Positions 46,742 through 56,198 of a stretch of DNA of 64,000 nt are shown in pieces. Each line of letters opens with the position of its first letter. Within the stretch, counting starts at the first letter, position 1. The stretch is from Flaviflagellibacter sp963786225. GTDB lineage: Bacteria > Pseudomonadota > Alphaproteobacteria > Rhizobiales > Methylopilaceae. The stretch spans positions 194,576 to 258,575 of the forward strand of contig CAWAYQ010000006.1 of the NCBI GenBank assembly GCA_963786225.1, given 5' to 3'. The position numbers and the translations under genes are program-made. Under the pieces are notes generated by a model. It did not search any database. It had not been told where the DNA came from and was given only the letters and a program-made list of their open reading frames with translations.

Positions 46742-49700
46742 CTACTCGCCGGGAGCTGCCGCGGGCGCTGTTTTCTTGCCGCACAAGCGGCCCAGAAATG
46801 TGCCCAGCCGATCAAGATAGAGGTAGACCACCGGCGTCGTATAAAGCGTCAGGATCTGCGACAGCACCAAACCGCCCACGATGGCGTAGCCCAGCGGCTG
46901 GCGGATTTCCGCTCCGGCTCCGGTGCCGAGCATCATCGGCACGCCACCCAGAATCGCCGCCATCGTCGTCATCAGGATCGGCCTGAAACGTATGGTGCAC
47001 GCGCGGTAGATCGACTCCTCGGGACTCAATCCCTCGTTCCGCTCGACCTCGAGCGCGAAGTCGACAAGCATGATGCCGTTCTTCTTGACGATGCCGATCA
47101 GCAAGATGATGCCGATCATGGCTATCACGCTGAAGTCCAGATGAACCGCCATCAGTAACAACAGGGCGCCGATGGCGGCCGACGGCAAGGTGGACAGAAT
47201 GGTGATCGGGTGGATCACGCTCTCGTAGAGCACGCCCAGGATGATGTAGATCACCACCAGCGCCAGTCCGATCAGGATAGGCATGCCCGACAGCGCCGAC
47301 TGGAAGGCCTGCGCGTTGCCCTGGAAGGTGGTTGCGAGCGAAGCGGGCGCTCCGGACTCGCGCCCGAATTGCTGGATCGCCGCGACCACGGTTCCGAGGG
47401 ATACCCCCGGCTTCAGATTGAACGAGATCGTGACTGCCGGGAACATACCCTGATGGTTGATTATGATCGGCGCCGCCTTGGTCACGCTGGTCACCAGGGC
47501 GTTCAGGGGCACCTGCTGCCCCGCCGAGGAGTTCAGGTAGATATCCTTGAGCGCTTCCGGGCTGTACTGGAATTTCGGATCCACCTCGAGAACGACGTGA
47601 TACTGGTTGAGCTGTGTGTACATGGTCGAGACGATGCGCTGGCCGAAGGCATCGTTGAGCGTGTTGTCGATGGTTGACGGAAGGATGCCGAAGCTCGACG
47701 CGACGTCGCGGTTGACGGTCACATTGAGCAGGGGACCGGCGGCTTCCTGGTCGCTCGCGACGTCCACTATGCCGGGGACGGTCTTGAGCTTGTCGAGGAA
47801 GATCGCTGCCCAGTGATTGAGCTCGTTGGAGTCGGCATCGGCCAGTGTGTATTGATACTGCGTCTTCGTGACCCGGCCACCGATGGTGATGTCCTGGGCC
47901 GCCTGCATGTACAGCGTTATGCCCTGGATCTTCGCGAGTTCGGGCTGTAGCCGCCTGATGACCTGATCGGCGCTGACGTCGCGTTGGTCGTTCGGCTTCA
48001 GGGTGATATACAACGTCCCTTGATTGAGCGTACTCCCACCAACCGCTCCAATAGATCCTGCGACTGTGGCGACCGCCGGATCCTTCAGCACCGTGTCGAT
48101 TACCGCCTGTCCGCGCTCGGCCATGGCCGGGTACGAGATATCCTGGGAAGCCTCGGCGAGGCCGGTGATCAGGCCGGTGTCCTGCTGAGGAAAGAAGCCC
48201 TTCGGGATAACAACGTACAGGTAGCCGGTGACCGCGATCGTCCCGAGCATGACGAGCAACGTGACGAAGGTGTGCCGCAGCACGACCTTGAGGCCCCGCT
48301 CATACAATTGCAGCAGCGCGTCGAAACCGCGCTCGAAGAAATTGTAGAGCCGGCCGTGCGCGACATGGGTCTCGCCCTTGAGCAAATACGCGCACATCAT
48401 CGGCGTCAGCGTGAGCGAAATCACGAGCGACAGGAGGAGGGAAACGCTCACCGTTATGGCGAACTCCTGGAAGAGCTTGCCGATATAGCCACCCATCAGG
48501 AAAAGCGGAATGAACACGGCGATCAGCGATAGCGTGATCGAAACGATGGTGAAGCCGATCTCGCTCGAGCCTTTGAGCGCGGCCTCCATCGGGGTGAGTC
48601 CTTCTTCGGTGTGGCGGACGATGTTCTCGATCACAACGACCGCGTCGTCGACGACGAAGCCGACCGCGATCGACAAGGCCATGAGCGACAGATTGTCGAG
48701 GCTGTAGCCAAACGCATAGAGCACGGCGAACGTGCCGATGAGCGAAAGAGGCACGGTGACTGCGGGAATGACCGTGGCCCAGAAATTACGCAGGAACAGG
48801 AATATCACCATCACCACGAGGGCGACGGTCAGCATCAGGGTGAACTGCACGTCGGCGACCGAAGCACGGATGGTCTGTGTGCGGTCGGACGAGATCGACA
48901 CCTTGATTCCGGGCGGGAGCGAAGCTTCGAGCTGGGGCAGCAGCTTCTTGATGCTGTCGACCGTCTGGATGACGTTGGCGTCGGGCAGGCGCCGGATAGC
49001 CATGATGATGGTCGGCGTCTTGTTGAACCAGGCGGCCTCAAGATTGTTCTCCGGCCCGTCGATCGCCTCGCCGATGTCGCGGATGCGCACGGGCGACCCG
49101 TTTCGATAGGCAACGATCAGATCGTTGTAAGCGTCGGGCTTGAGCAGCTGGTCGTTGGTGTTCAGCGTATAGGTTTGACGCGGGCTGTTGAGTTCGCCCT
49201 TCGGAATATCGACGTTCGCCTCGCCGAGCACCGTGCGCACATCTTCGAGCCCGATGCCGCGGGCCGCGAGCGCCTGCGGGTTGACCCGCACCCGGATCGC
49301 CGGCTTCTGCTGCCCGCCAAGGCCTACAAGACCGACGCCCGGAAGTTGCGAGATCTTCGGCAGCAGGATGTTTTCCGCATAGGCGTCGACAGTGGTCTGC
49401 GGCACCGTATCCGAGGTGAGCGCGAGCACCAGTATCGGCGCATCCGCGGGATTCACCTTCCGGATGGTCGGGGGATAGGGAATACCTATAGGCAGATATG
49501 GGCTTGCGGCATTGATCGCCGACAGCACGTCAACCTCCGCGCTATCGATGGTGCGGCTGAGGTCGAACTGAATGACGAGCTGGGTACTGCCGAGCGCGCT
49601 GGACGACGTCAGCTGCGTCACGCCAGGAATCTGGCTCAGCTGTTGCTCGAGCGGGGTGGCTACCGACGACGCCATTGTCTGGGGATCGGCGCCGGGCAGC

Positions 49701-49849
49701 TGCGCAGAGATCTGTATCGTCGGATAGTTGACGTTCGGCAGGGATCCGACAGGCAGAAATTGGTAGGTGACGAGCCCAGCCAGCAGCAGGCCCACCATCA
49801 GCAGGGTCGTGGCGATCGGCCGGTGAATGAACGGCGCCGAGAGGTTCAC
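46742..49849 (-). CDS. RND multidrug efflux permease (MdtB/MdtC-type)
   Basis: A 1,035-residue inner-membrane RND pump of the hydrophobe/amphiphile class. It has 12 transmembrane helices and two large periplasmic loops. It opens with the classical VNLSAPFIHRPIATTLLMVG; the proton-relay acidic pair is in helix 4 (VGFVVDDAVVVIEN). In the current sequence the frame runs on upstream for 158 codons that encode the C-terminus of the adaptor. A GTG at 49849 gives the standard N-terminus and length, and a TGA in another frame overlaps it, so the fusion is probably an indel artefact. It works with the adaptor upstream and a TolC-type channel. Confidence 0.93.
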   Translation of the reverse strand: MNLSAPFIHRPIATTLLMVGLLLAGLVTYQFLPVGSLPNVNYPTIQISAQLPGADPQTMASSVATPLEQQLSQIPGVTQLTSSSALGSTQLVIQFDLSRTIDSAEVDVLSAINAASPYLPIGIPYPPTIRKVNPADAPILVLALTSDTVPQTTVDAYAENILLPKISQLPGVGLVGLGGQQKPAIRVRVNPQALAARGIGLEDVRTVLGEANVDIPKGELNSPRQTYTLNTNDQLLKPDAYNDLIVAYRNGSPVRIRDIGEAIDGPENNLEAAWFNKTPTIIMAIRRLPDANVIQTVDSIKKLLPQLEASLPPGIKVSISSDRTQTIRASVADVQFTLMLTVALVVMVIFLFLRNFWATVIPAVTVPLSLIGTFAVLYAFGYSLDNLSLMALSIAVGFVVDDAVVVIENIVRHTEEGLTPMEAALKGSSEIGFTIVSITLSLIAVFIPLFLMGGYIGKLFQEFAITVSVSLLLSLVISLTLTPMMCAYLLKGETHVAHGRLYNFFERGFDALLQLYERGLKVVLRHTFVTLLVMLGTIAVTGYLYVVIPKGFFPQQDTGLITGLAEASQDISYPAMAERGQAVIDTVLKDPAVATVAGSIGAVGGSTLNQGTLYITLKPNDQRDVSADQVIRRLQPELAKIQGITLYMQAAQDITIGGRVTKTQYQYTLADADSNELNHWAAIFLDKLKTVPGIVDVASDQEAAGPLLNVTVNRDVASSFGILPSTIDNTLNDAFGQRIVSTMYTQLNQYHVVLEVDPKFQYSPEALKDIYLNSSAGQQVPLNALVTSVTKAAPIIINHQGMFPAVTISFNLKPGVSLGTVVAAIQQFGRESGAPASLATTFQGNAQAFQSALSGMPILIGLALVVIYIILGVLYESVIHPITILSTLPSAAIGALLLLMAVHLDFSVIAMIGIILLIGIVKKNGIMLVDFALEVERNEGLSPEESIYRACTIRFRPILMTTMAAILGGVPMMLGTGAGAEIRQPLGYAIVGGLVLSQILTLYTTPVVYLYLDRLGTFLGRLCGKKTAPAAAPGE

Positions 49850-51019
49850 GGGATCGCCTGCTGCTACGGCGCTTTGCAGATTGGCTTCGTCTGCGGCCTT
49901 GCCATGCAGCACGTTCACCGCGGTCCCCTGCGCAAGCTTGTACTGACCGTCGATCACAACGGTCTCGTTCGCCTGGAGCCCCGAGTCGATGAGCGCCTCT
50001 CCGCTCGTGACCTGGGCGACCTTGACGGGCCGCATCTGGGCGGTTCCGTCAGGCGCGATGACGTATACATACGGGCCGTTCGGACCTTGCTGCACTGCCG
50101 AGGCGGCGACCGTCAGGCCGTCTTTGCGGGTGTCGACAAGCAGCCGCGCATTGATGAGAGCGCCCGGCCAGAGCGTATGCTGTGCATTGGGGAACGTGGC
50201 CCGGAGCCGGATCGTGCCCGTCGTCTGGATGATCTGGTTGTCGACAAGCAGGAGTTCGCCTTCGTCGAGCTTGGTCTTGTCGTCCTGGCTGTATGCAAGG
50301 ACCTTGAGCTTTCCCTTGGCCATCGCTGCTGGATTTGGGGGAGGGTGTCCTCGGGCAGCGTGAAGATCAAAGAGATCGGCTGGATCTGCGTGACGTCGAC
50401 CAGGCCGACGGTATTGCCCGGCTGAATGACGTTTCCTTCGTCGATCTGCCGGATACCGGTCACGCCGTCGATCGGCGAGGTAAGGCGGGTGTAGGCCAGA
50501 TTAACCTGCGCGGATTCAATCAGAGCCTCATCCGCTTTGACAATGGCCTTGAGCTGGTCCACTTGCGCCTTCTGCGTGTCCACCAACTGGCTCGTGGCGA
50601 AGCCCTTCGCCAGAAGAGGCGTGTAACGGTTCAGGTTTGCCTGGGCATTGATGAGTTGCGCCTGGTCGCGATCGCGGGTGGCGGTCATCTGGTCGATTTG
50701 TGCCTGATACGGAGCCGGATCGATCTGCGCCAGCAGATCGCCCTTTTTGACCTCCTGGCCCTGGGTGAAGGCGATCTGCGTGATTTTTCCTGAAATCTGA
50801 CTGACCACCGCCACGTTGTTGTAGGCGATCACCGTTCCCACCCCACGCAGGTAGATCGGCACGTCATGACTGGTTACCGTTGCGGCAACGACCGGAACCG
50901 ACGGCGCAGGAGCGGAGGCCTCTGCGGGTTCGGGAACAAAGTAAACGTACTTCGCTGCAAGAGCGGCGCCGCCGATCATCGAGCAATAGGGTGCCAAGGA
51001 TTAAGGGTCGTTTGCGCAT
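49850..51019 (-). pseudogene. RND pump periplasmic adaptor (MdtA-type), broken by indels
   Basis: Joined over shifts near 50980 and 50330 this is an adaptor of about 385 residues. ATG 51019 after GGAGG begins MRKRPLILGTLL. The next frame continues IGGAALAAKYVYFV. The lipoyl/coiled-coil core includes GVGTVIAYNNVAVVSQISG and QGQEVKKGDLLAQIDPAPY. The beta-barrel ends after QGTAVNVLHGKAADEA in the frame fused to the pump. At its end, stop codons occur only in an alternative frame (TGA overlapping the pump GTG), suggesting a third indel. It sits between a small secreted protein and the pump in one operon. Confidence 0.85.
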
Positions 51020-51041
51020 CAAGGCGTTCCTCCGATTTCGA

Positions 51042-51827
51042 TCAACAGCCGGACATCGATGATGAGAGGGCGGCGGGCGCCCCCGGTGCGCCCGAGATAC
51101 CGTTCGTAGGTACGAGGCCCGTTAGGCCCTGGACGCTTGCCATGCCCGTGATGCTGCTGCCTGTTGTCGACGACGTCGTGCCGCAGGGCGACATTCCGGT
51201 CGATGAAAGGGTGCTCGACGTCGTCGGGACAGTGAGGGTCCCCGGAATGCCGAGAGCTTGTACAGTCGTCGGGAGGCTCGAGGGTGGCGCCCCGAACACA
51301 GTCTGGTTTGTTGCTGCCGCAGCCGCAGCCGTGCTCGTTCCCGGATCGACGAGTTCTGTGGAGCCGGCCGGAATCCCGGTCCTCGCCGACGCTGTCCCCG
51401 TGGCAATTGCCGGCATGGTCGGCGCGCTGGTCGTCGAGTTACAGATGCTGGGTATTGACAAAAGCGTGGACGTTGGGCTCGTAGTCCCGTTGACGCCTCC
51501 GCCGTCGAAAGTGGAGGCGTTCAACGTCCCGGTCGGGGAACACGCCGCGCTGCCCGCGCTCGTCGCGACGCCAACTGTTGTCGGGCCCAGGCCGCCGGGA
51601 TTGACCCCGACCGCGCCCATGGGGATGCCCATCGGACCAGCCGGAGCGGTGGGGGTCAATGGGCTGCCCGTCGGACCAGGCGGAGTGAGGGGCGAGGTCG
51701 GCAACGGGCCCGGAGTCGCCGTCACGCTTTGCGCGAGGCTCGGCCCACCGAGCGAAAGCGTCGCAATCGTCACGGCGATCAGCAAGCGGGCCGTCGGAAG
51801 CTTATGGTCGTCTCGCATTGAGTTCAT
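51042..51827 (-). CDS. Secreted Thr/Pro/Gly/Ser-rich protein at the head of the RND operon
   Basis: About 261 residues: a signal peptide (hydrophobic LLIAVTIATLSLGG, cleavage near SLAQS) followed by low-complexity Pro-, Thr-, Gly-, Ala- and Ser-rich sequence with few charged residues. Five cysteines are spread out (for example AACSPTG, SICNST, MSPCGT). I use the ATG at 51827. It ends 23 bp before the adaptor ATG. I do not recognise a family. Its position suggests an envelope role with the pump, which is inference. Copy C of the repeated RNA element ends 19 bp before the start. Confidence 0.6.
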   Translation of the reverse strand: MNSMRDDHKLPTARLLIAVTIATLSLGGPSLAQSVTATPGPLPTSPLTPPGPTGSPLTPTAPAGPMGIPMGAVGVNPGGLGPTTVGVATSAGSAACSPTGTLNASTFDGGGVNGTTSPTSTLLSIPSICNSTTSAPTMPAIATGTASARTGIPAGSTELVDPGTSTAAAAAATNQTVFGAPPSSLPTTVQALGIPGTLTVPTTSSTLSSTGMSPCGTTSSTTGSSITGMASVQGLTGLVPTNGISGAPGAPAALSSSMSGC

Positions 51828-51845
51828 CGCAGGTTCGAGTTTCCA

Positions 51846-51989
51846 AAAATCGGCGAAGCCCCGCATGGGGCTTGGCAGGGCTTCGGGGTCAAAGCTATTC
51901 GGAACGATCCCTGCCCACGAACTGAGGATGGACCAGCGCTGGCTGTCCTTGAATCATCCGAAGGTGTGGGCGGCTTAACCAAAACCGAA
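51846..51989 (-). ncRNA. Repeated intergenic RNA element, copy C (diverged)
   Basis: The 5' part matches the other copies (GGTTTTGGTTA, CGCCCACACC, GGATGATT). The middle differs and lacks the CCTCCC loop. The 3' end is again a terminator with AAGCCCC/GGGGCTT arms (51856-51862/51867-51873) and a TTTTT run on the minus strand. It stands directly upstream of the secreted-protein gene of the RND operon. Confidence 0.45.
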
Positions 51990-52020
51990 GTCACGTGAGT
52001 TCTTAAGGGCGGTCCCATCA

Positions 52021-52140
52021 GCCTCGCGGTCGTAACGCAGCTCCTCCGATGTTGAGGCGTCCGAGGCTTGATCCGCGGTTAGATCTCGACCTCGCATTCC
52101 CAATGCAGCGACCTGGGCCGATGGAATGCCGACGAATCCC
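52021..52140 (-). repeat. Decayed duplicate of the kup 3' end and downstream sequence
   Basis: The stretch 52078-52140 matches the last about 20 codons of kup (53170-53232) with a few differences and indels. The flanking 52021-52077 matches sequence downstream of kup (53089-53169), with gaps. The two copies are in direct orientation and flank the DsrE-like gene. Confidence 0.6.
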
Positions 52141-52141
52141 G

Positions 52142-52942
52142 TCAGCCGGAGTTTGCGTAATTGAAACCGCGCCGCTGCAGCTCGGGGATGGTGCCGACCA
52201 TCCCAGGTGTCAGTACCGCGCCGGCAATCAGGTGATTGGTCAGTTCGGCCGCCAGCGCCTCGTGCGCCAACCGGTCAGGGTTCACCTCGGCGGCGATCAG
52301 CCTCTCCGAGAGTTCCCAAATCGCGTTGTGACAGGCGAGGAAGACCACACCGCGCCGCTGCAGCGCCGGGATGGAGTTGTCGTGTGGCGAGAACGCGCCT
52401 TCGGGGTTCTCGTAGTCTTTCGGGTCGGCGGCGGCAGCCTTCTGCTCGACGATCAGCGTGTTGCTCTGGAACTTGCCGCGCGCCAGCGTCGCAAGCTGAT
52501 ATTTATCCCACATCTCCGGCTCGAACAGCGCCAGATGCGCGGTGCCGTGCGTCGCCGAGACGACCAGGAAATCGGGATGCCTGAACGACCAGACCTGCGC
52601 GTTCAGTGCGTTGCGCATGAGGTTCAGCCAGGGGCTTGAGATCTTAGTGTTGTCCCAGACCTGCTTCGGCGCGCCCCGATAGGCGATCACCTCGGACAGC
52701 GCCGAATGATCCCATTGATCCGGATCGTTCAGGATCATCGGTACCGTCTTGAAGTCCCGGCGGCGCGGTGCCCTGCCAAGGCGAGCGGTGAGTTCTTCCA
52801 GCGATTTTGCCTCGGACGGCAGCAGGGAGGCCTCGGCGGCGCTCGCCGCACCGCCCTGTAGCGCAGCCAGGCCGGCCGCACCGGCGGCAATACCGCGCCC
52901 CATCGTCATGAGCGCAAAGCGGCGTCCGGGCACTATATCCAT
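52142..52942 (-). CDS. DsrE-like periplasmic protein with Tat-type signal
   Basis: A 266-residue protein. The N-terminus contains GRRFALM followed by a hydrophobic Ala/Gly segment, consistent with a Tat signal; cleavage near ASAAEA. The remainder resembles DsrE/DsrF-fold proteins, most clearly the C-terminal VVFLACHNAIWELSERL and VLTPGMVGTIPELQRRGFNY, where the family carries a reactive cysteine (CHN) and the closing GVxxIxxLQxxGYxY motif. It lies downstream of kup, about 230 bp away. A role in periplasmic sulfur or redox chemistry is inferred from the fold only. Confidence 0.7.
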   Translation of the reverse strand: MDIVPGRRFALMTMGRGIAAGAAGLAALQGGAASAAEASLLPSEAKSLEELTARLGRAPRRRDFKTVPMILNDPDQWDHSALSEVIAYRGAPKQVWDNTKISSPWLNLMRNALNAQVWSFRHPDFLVVSATHGTAHLALFEPEMWDKYQLATLARGKFQSNTLIVEQKAAAADPKDYENPEGAFSPHDNSIPALQRRGVVFLACHNAIWELSERLIAAEVNPDRLAHEALAAELTNHLIAGAVLTPGMVGTIPELQRRGFNYANSG

Positions 52943-53169
52943 GCTTTCCTCTCTCGTATCGGCTTTCGCGGAATGTCGTTACGTCGGCGAGAGTAACGGC
53001 GAGAGATCTCGTCGTGGACGGAGTCATTTTCAACGCCGATCTTGCCTGTTCGCACGCCGGCGTCGCGAACGGCGTTCTCGAAAGACGCGTAGGCTCGTGG
53101 GCTCGCGGTCGCAACGCCGTTGGCGCAAAGTGCCTCTTATGCCTCGGCGTCCCAAGCTCGTTCTGCAGA

Positions 53170-55128
53170 TTAGATTTCGACCTCGATTCCCAATGCAACG
53201 ACCTGACCCGCCGGAATGCCGAAATATGCCGCCGAGCGTTCGGCATTGCGCCGCATGAATGCGTACAGACTCTTCCTCCACACTCCCATGCCCGCGGTGC
53301 GTTCGGTTGGAATAGTCGTTTCCCTGCCCAGGTAGTACGAGATTTTCGACAAGCTTCCGCAACTGAGCTTCCCCTGTTGGCAAGCAAGGCGGAGGCCGTC
53401 AGGAACCGAGGGGCTTTCCATGAAGCCGTAATGCAGGACCACCCGGGTGAGGCCCCCCGGAAGTTCCTGGATCTTCGCGCGTTCGGTCTCGGGTACGCGC
53501 GGCGCTTCCACCGTGCGCACCCCGACCAGGAGAACGCGTTCGTGCAGGGCATAGATGTGCTTCAGATGATGGGTGAGCGTAAGCGGAATGCCCCTGCACG
53601 ACGAGGTGAGGAACGCCGCGGTGCCCTGCGGGCGAGCCGGCGGCCGTGCAAGGAGGTTGGTGGTAAATTCCTTTTCGCTTGCGCGCAGGCTCGTGAGAGC
53701 CCTTTCCGAAAGCAGCCGGCCACGCCGCCAAGTCAGCATCATGAAAGCGATCGAGCCTGCGATGAGCAGCGGAAACCATCCTCCCTCCAAAAGCTTCAGC
53801 GAATTCGCCGCGAAGTAGGTCAGGTCGATGAGCAGAAAGAAACCGTTCACGGCGATGACGAGCACGGGGTTGAAGCCCCATCGGATCGCCACCAGCGCCG
53901 CCAGGAGAGTCGTGATCGCCATGAGAAGCGACACGGCTGTTCCGTAGGCGCCAGCCAGATTGTCGGACGATCCAAACGCGACCACCGCGCCCAGTGTGGC
54001 GATCGCCAATGTCCAGTTGGCAAGGGGCACGTAGATCTGTCCTCGCTGACGGCTGGCGGTGTGGCGCACAGTCAGGCGGGGGAGAAAGCCGAGCTGGATC
54101 GCCTGCCGGGTCAACGAGAACGCGCCGGAAATAATCGCTTGCGAGGCGACGATGGTCGCCACGGTGGCAAAGGCGACAAGGCCGTAATGAAACCAATCGG
54201 GGGCGAGCCGGTAAAAGGGGTTCTCCAGTGCTTGCGGGTCGGTCAGCAGCAATGCGCCTTGCCCGAAATAGTTGAGAACAAGTGCCGGCAGGACGATGCC
54301 GAACCATGCCAATCGGATCGGCAGGCGGCCAAAGTGTCCCATGTCGGCGTACATGGCTTCACCGCCCGTCACGGCCAGGAATGTGGCGCCGAGGACCGCG
54401 AGAGCCACCAGTGAAGGCGCATGGATGAGAAACCGCAGGGCATAGAGCGGATTCAATGCAACGAGAATCCCGGGCTCCAGCCCGATGCCGCGCAGGCCCA
54501 GGATGCCGATAACGATGAACCACGCCAGCATTATGGGACCGAATATCTGGCCGATGAAGCCGGTCCCACGGCGCTGAACAACGAACAGTCCGACCAGAAT
54601 TGCCAGCGTGAGCGGAAGAATGACAGGAGCCAATGCGGGCGCATCGAGCTTCAGGCCCTCGATTGCGCTCAGAACGGAGATTGCCGGCGTGATGGCGCCA
54701 TCGCCATAGAGAAGCGCGGCGCCCACCAGTCCAAGGACGAGGATTGAATTGTCCCATGTTCCCGGCTTTGCGCGACGCACGCCCAGCAGCGCGAGAAGCG
54801 CCACGATACCGCCTTCACCGCGATTGGCGGCACGCAGAATGAGGACCGCGTATTTCAGCGAGACGACGAGAACTAACGACCACACAATCAGTGACAGCGC
54901 GCCAAGCACGGCCTCAGGCGTGGGGCCCGCACCGCCACTGGCCGCCTTCACCGCCTCCCTGAATGCGTACAATGGGCTGGTTCCGATGTCGCCATAGACA
55001 ATGCCGACTGCGCCAAGCGTCGCCGTTGCCGGCAGGGCGAGTAAGCTGTTCCCGGTTCTTTGCGAGGAAGGAATGACGGCCAAGAGATCCACCACTGCTG
55101 ATTTCTGCGCCTTGGGGGCTACGGCCAA
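53170..55128 (-). CDS. kup: Kup-type low-affinity potassium transporter
   Basis: A 652-residue KUP/HAK/KT family K+ uptake protein with about 12 transmembrane helices. The N-terminal signature GIVYGDIGTSPLYAFREA and the segment GGEAMYADMGHFG are diagnostic, and a soluble C-terminal domain follows. The frame begins with TTG at 55128, immediately after the terminator of RNA element copy B; GTG codons at 55095 and 55092 are alternative starts. Intact over nearly 2 kb. A decayed copy of its 3' end lies at 52.1 kb. Confidence 0.95.
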   Translation of the reverse strand: MAVAPKAQKSAVVDLLAVIPSSQRTGNSLLALPATATLGAVGIVYGDIGTSPLYAFREAVKAASGGAGPTPEAVLGALSLIVWSLVLVVSLKYAVLILRAANRGEGGIVALLALLGVRRAKPGTWDNSILVLGLVGAALLYGDGAITPAISVLSAIEGLKLDAPALAPVILPLTLAILVGLFVVQRRGTGFIGQIFGPIMLAWFIVIGILGLRGIGLEPGILVALNPLYALRFLIHAPSLVALAVLGATFLAVTGGEAMYADMGHFGRLPIRLAWFGIVLPALVLNYFGQGALLLTDPQALENPFYRLAPDWFHYGLVAFATVATIVASQAIISGAFSLTRQAIQLGFLPRLTVRHTASRQRGQIYVPLANWTLAIATLGAVVAFGSSDNLAGAYGTAVSLLMAITTLLAALVAIRWGFNPVLVIAVNGFFLLIDLTYFAANSLKLLEGGWFPLLIAGSIAFMMLTWRRGRLLSERALTSLRASEKEFTTNLLARPPARPQGTAAFLTSSCRGIPLTLTHHLKHIYALHERVLLVGVRTVEAPRVPETERAKIQELPGGLTRVVLHYGFMESPSVPDGLRLACQQGKLSCGSLSKISYYLGRETTIPTERTAGMGVWRKSLYAFMRRNAERSAAYFGIPAGQVVALGIEVEI

Positions 55129-55130
55129 TC

Positions 55131-55280
55131 CAAAAGAAGCCCCGCCGGGAGGGGGCAGCGGGGCTTCTCTGCGGTAGAGAGCAACACCTCGGGAGGAGGA
55201 GTGGTGCTCGTCACTGAAATTAGGCTTGGTGCTTCTTGCCGAAAATTATCCGCAGGTGTGGGTGATCTAACCAATACTGA
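55131..55280 (-). ncRNA. Repeated intergenic RNA element, copy B, upstream of kup
   Basis: On the minus strand: TATTGGTTAGATCACCCA, GGATAATTTTCGGC, then a 9-bp hairpin (GAGCACCAC/GTGTTGCTC, 55179-55187/55201-55209) whose loop reads TCCTCCTCCCGAG. It ends in an 11-bp terminator stem (55135-55145/55158-55168) followed by TTTTG. The terminator ends two bases before the kup TTG. It could be an independent sRNA or a leader that attenuates kup. Confidence 0.7.
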
Positions 55281-55559
55281 AACGCGCGCCCGGTAATGAC
55301 GGGGTTCCGAGATTCAAACGGCGAGTTTCTCTGAAGGCGCTTCGATGGCGAGGGTATTGCAATCACGAGAAACGGCGGCGGCAACTGATCGGATGGCTGG
55401 TTCCATGCGTTTTCGGGAATGAGGGAATCGCAGCTTTCCCGGTCTCGCTTCGGCTGTTCTAAGGTATTGTAGGCAGCAGCAGGCGGAGGTTCGCCCGTCT
55501 GCTTTACGGTCCAACATTTGCGGATCATTGCCGAGCCTTCTGTTCAGCCTGGGTTCAAG

Positions 55560-56159
55560 ATGCCATCCCAATCTCTTTGGGTTCTCTTCGCCGTCGTGAT
55601 GGCCGAAAGCATGGGCGTGCCGATGCCGGGAGAGACGGCGCTGATCGCGACCGCGTTGTACGCTGGCGCGACCCACCGGATCGATATCGTTGATGTGGTG
55701 ATCGTTGCGGCCTCGGCTGCGATCATCGGAGACAATATCGGCTACCTGATAGGTCGAACCGTCGGGCTGCGACTCTTGGTGCGATACGGGCGGTATGTCG
55801 GCCTCAATGCGGGGCGGCTGAAGGTCGGCCAGTATCTGTTTCTCAAACACGGCGGGAAGATCGTCTTCTTCGGACGCTTTGTTGCCTTCCTGCGCACCTT
55901 CGCCGCTCTGTTGGCGGGCGCCAATCGGATGCCCTGGCCCCGCTTTCTCGTCATGAATGCAACCGGGGGCGTATGTTGGGCCGCGCTGTTTGGGGGCGGC
56001 GCCTATTTGCTGGGCGAGAGCATCAACCGGGTCGCGGGACCGATCAGCGTGATGTTTCTCTTGGCCGCCCTGGGTCTGGTCACGGCTGGAATCCTGTTCT
56101 TCCGACGGCACGAGAAGGAACTGGAGGAGCGGGCGAATGCGGCTATTTCCGGGGATTGA
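55560..56159 (+). CDS. DedA family (SNARE-associated/VTT domain) membrane protein
   Basis: A 199-residue inner-membrane protein of the DedA/VTT family. The first hydrophobic segment ends ESMGVPMPGETALIATALYAG, the conserved E...PxPGE motif, and the second block contains FFGRFVAFLRTFAALLAG, the family FxxRFxPxxR region. Members act as lipid scramblases or undecaprenyl-phosphate transporters and affect proton-motive force. The ATG at 55560 is used; the frame opens at 55518. It is divergent from copy B and kup. Confidence 0.9.
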   Translation: MPSQSLWVLFAVVMAESMGVPMPGETALIATALYAGATHRIDIVDVVIVAASAAIIGDNIGYLIGRTVGLRLLVRYGRYVGLNAGRLKVGQYLFLKHGGKIVFFGRFVAFLRTFAALLAGANRMPWPRFLVMNATGGVCWAALFGGGAYLLGESINRVAGPISVMFLLAALGLVTAGILFFRRHEKELEERANAAISGD

Positions 56160-56198
56160 AGGTGGCCGATTGGCAGCCACCCGAGTCACGGCAGTTCG

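Noticed and set aside
48611..50425. 604-codon plus-strand frame opposite the RND pump
   Set aside because: Shadow of a well-conserved pump gene on the other strand, with Asp/Arg/His-rich composition.
53014..54414. 466-codon plus-strand frame opposite kup
   Set aside because: Antisense shadow; kup motifs on the minus strand are unambiguous.
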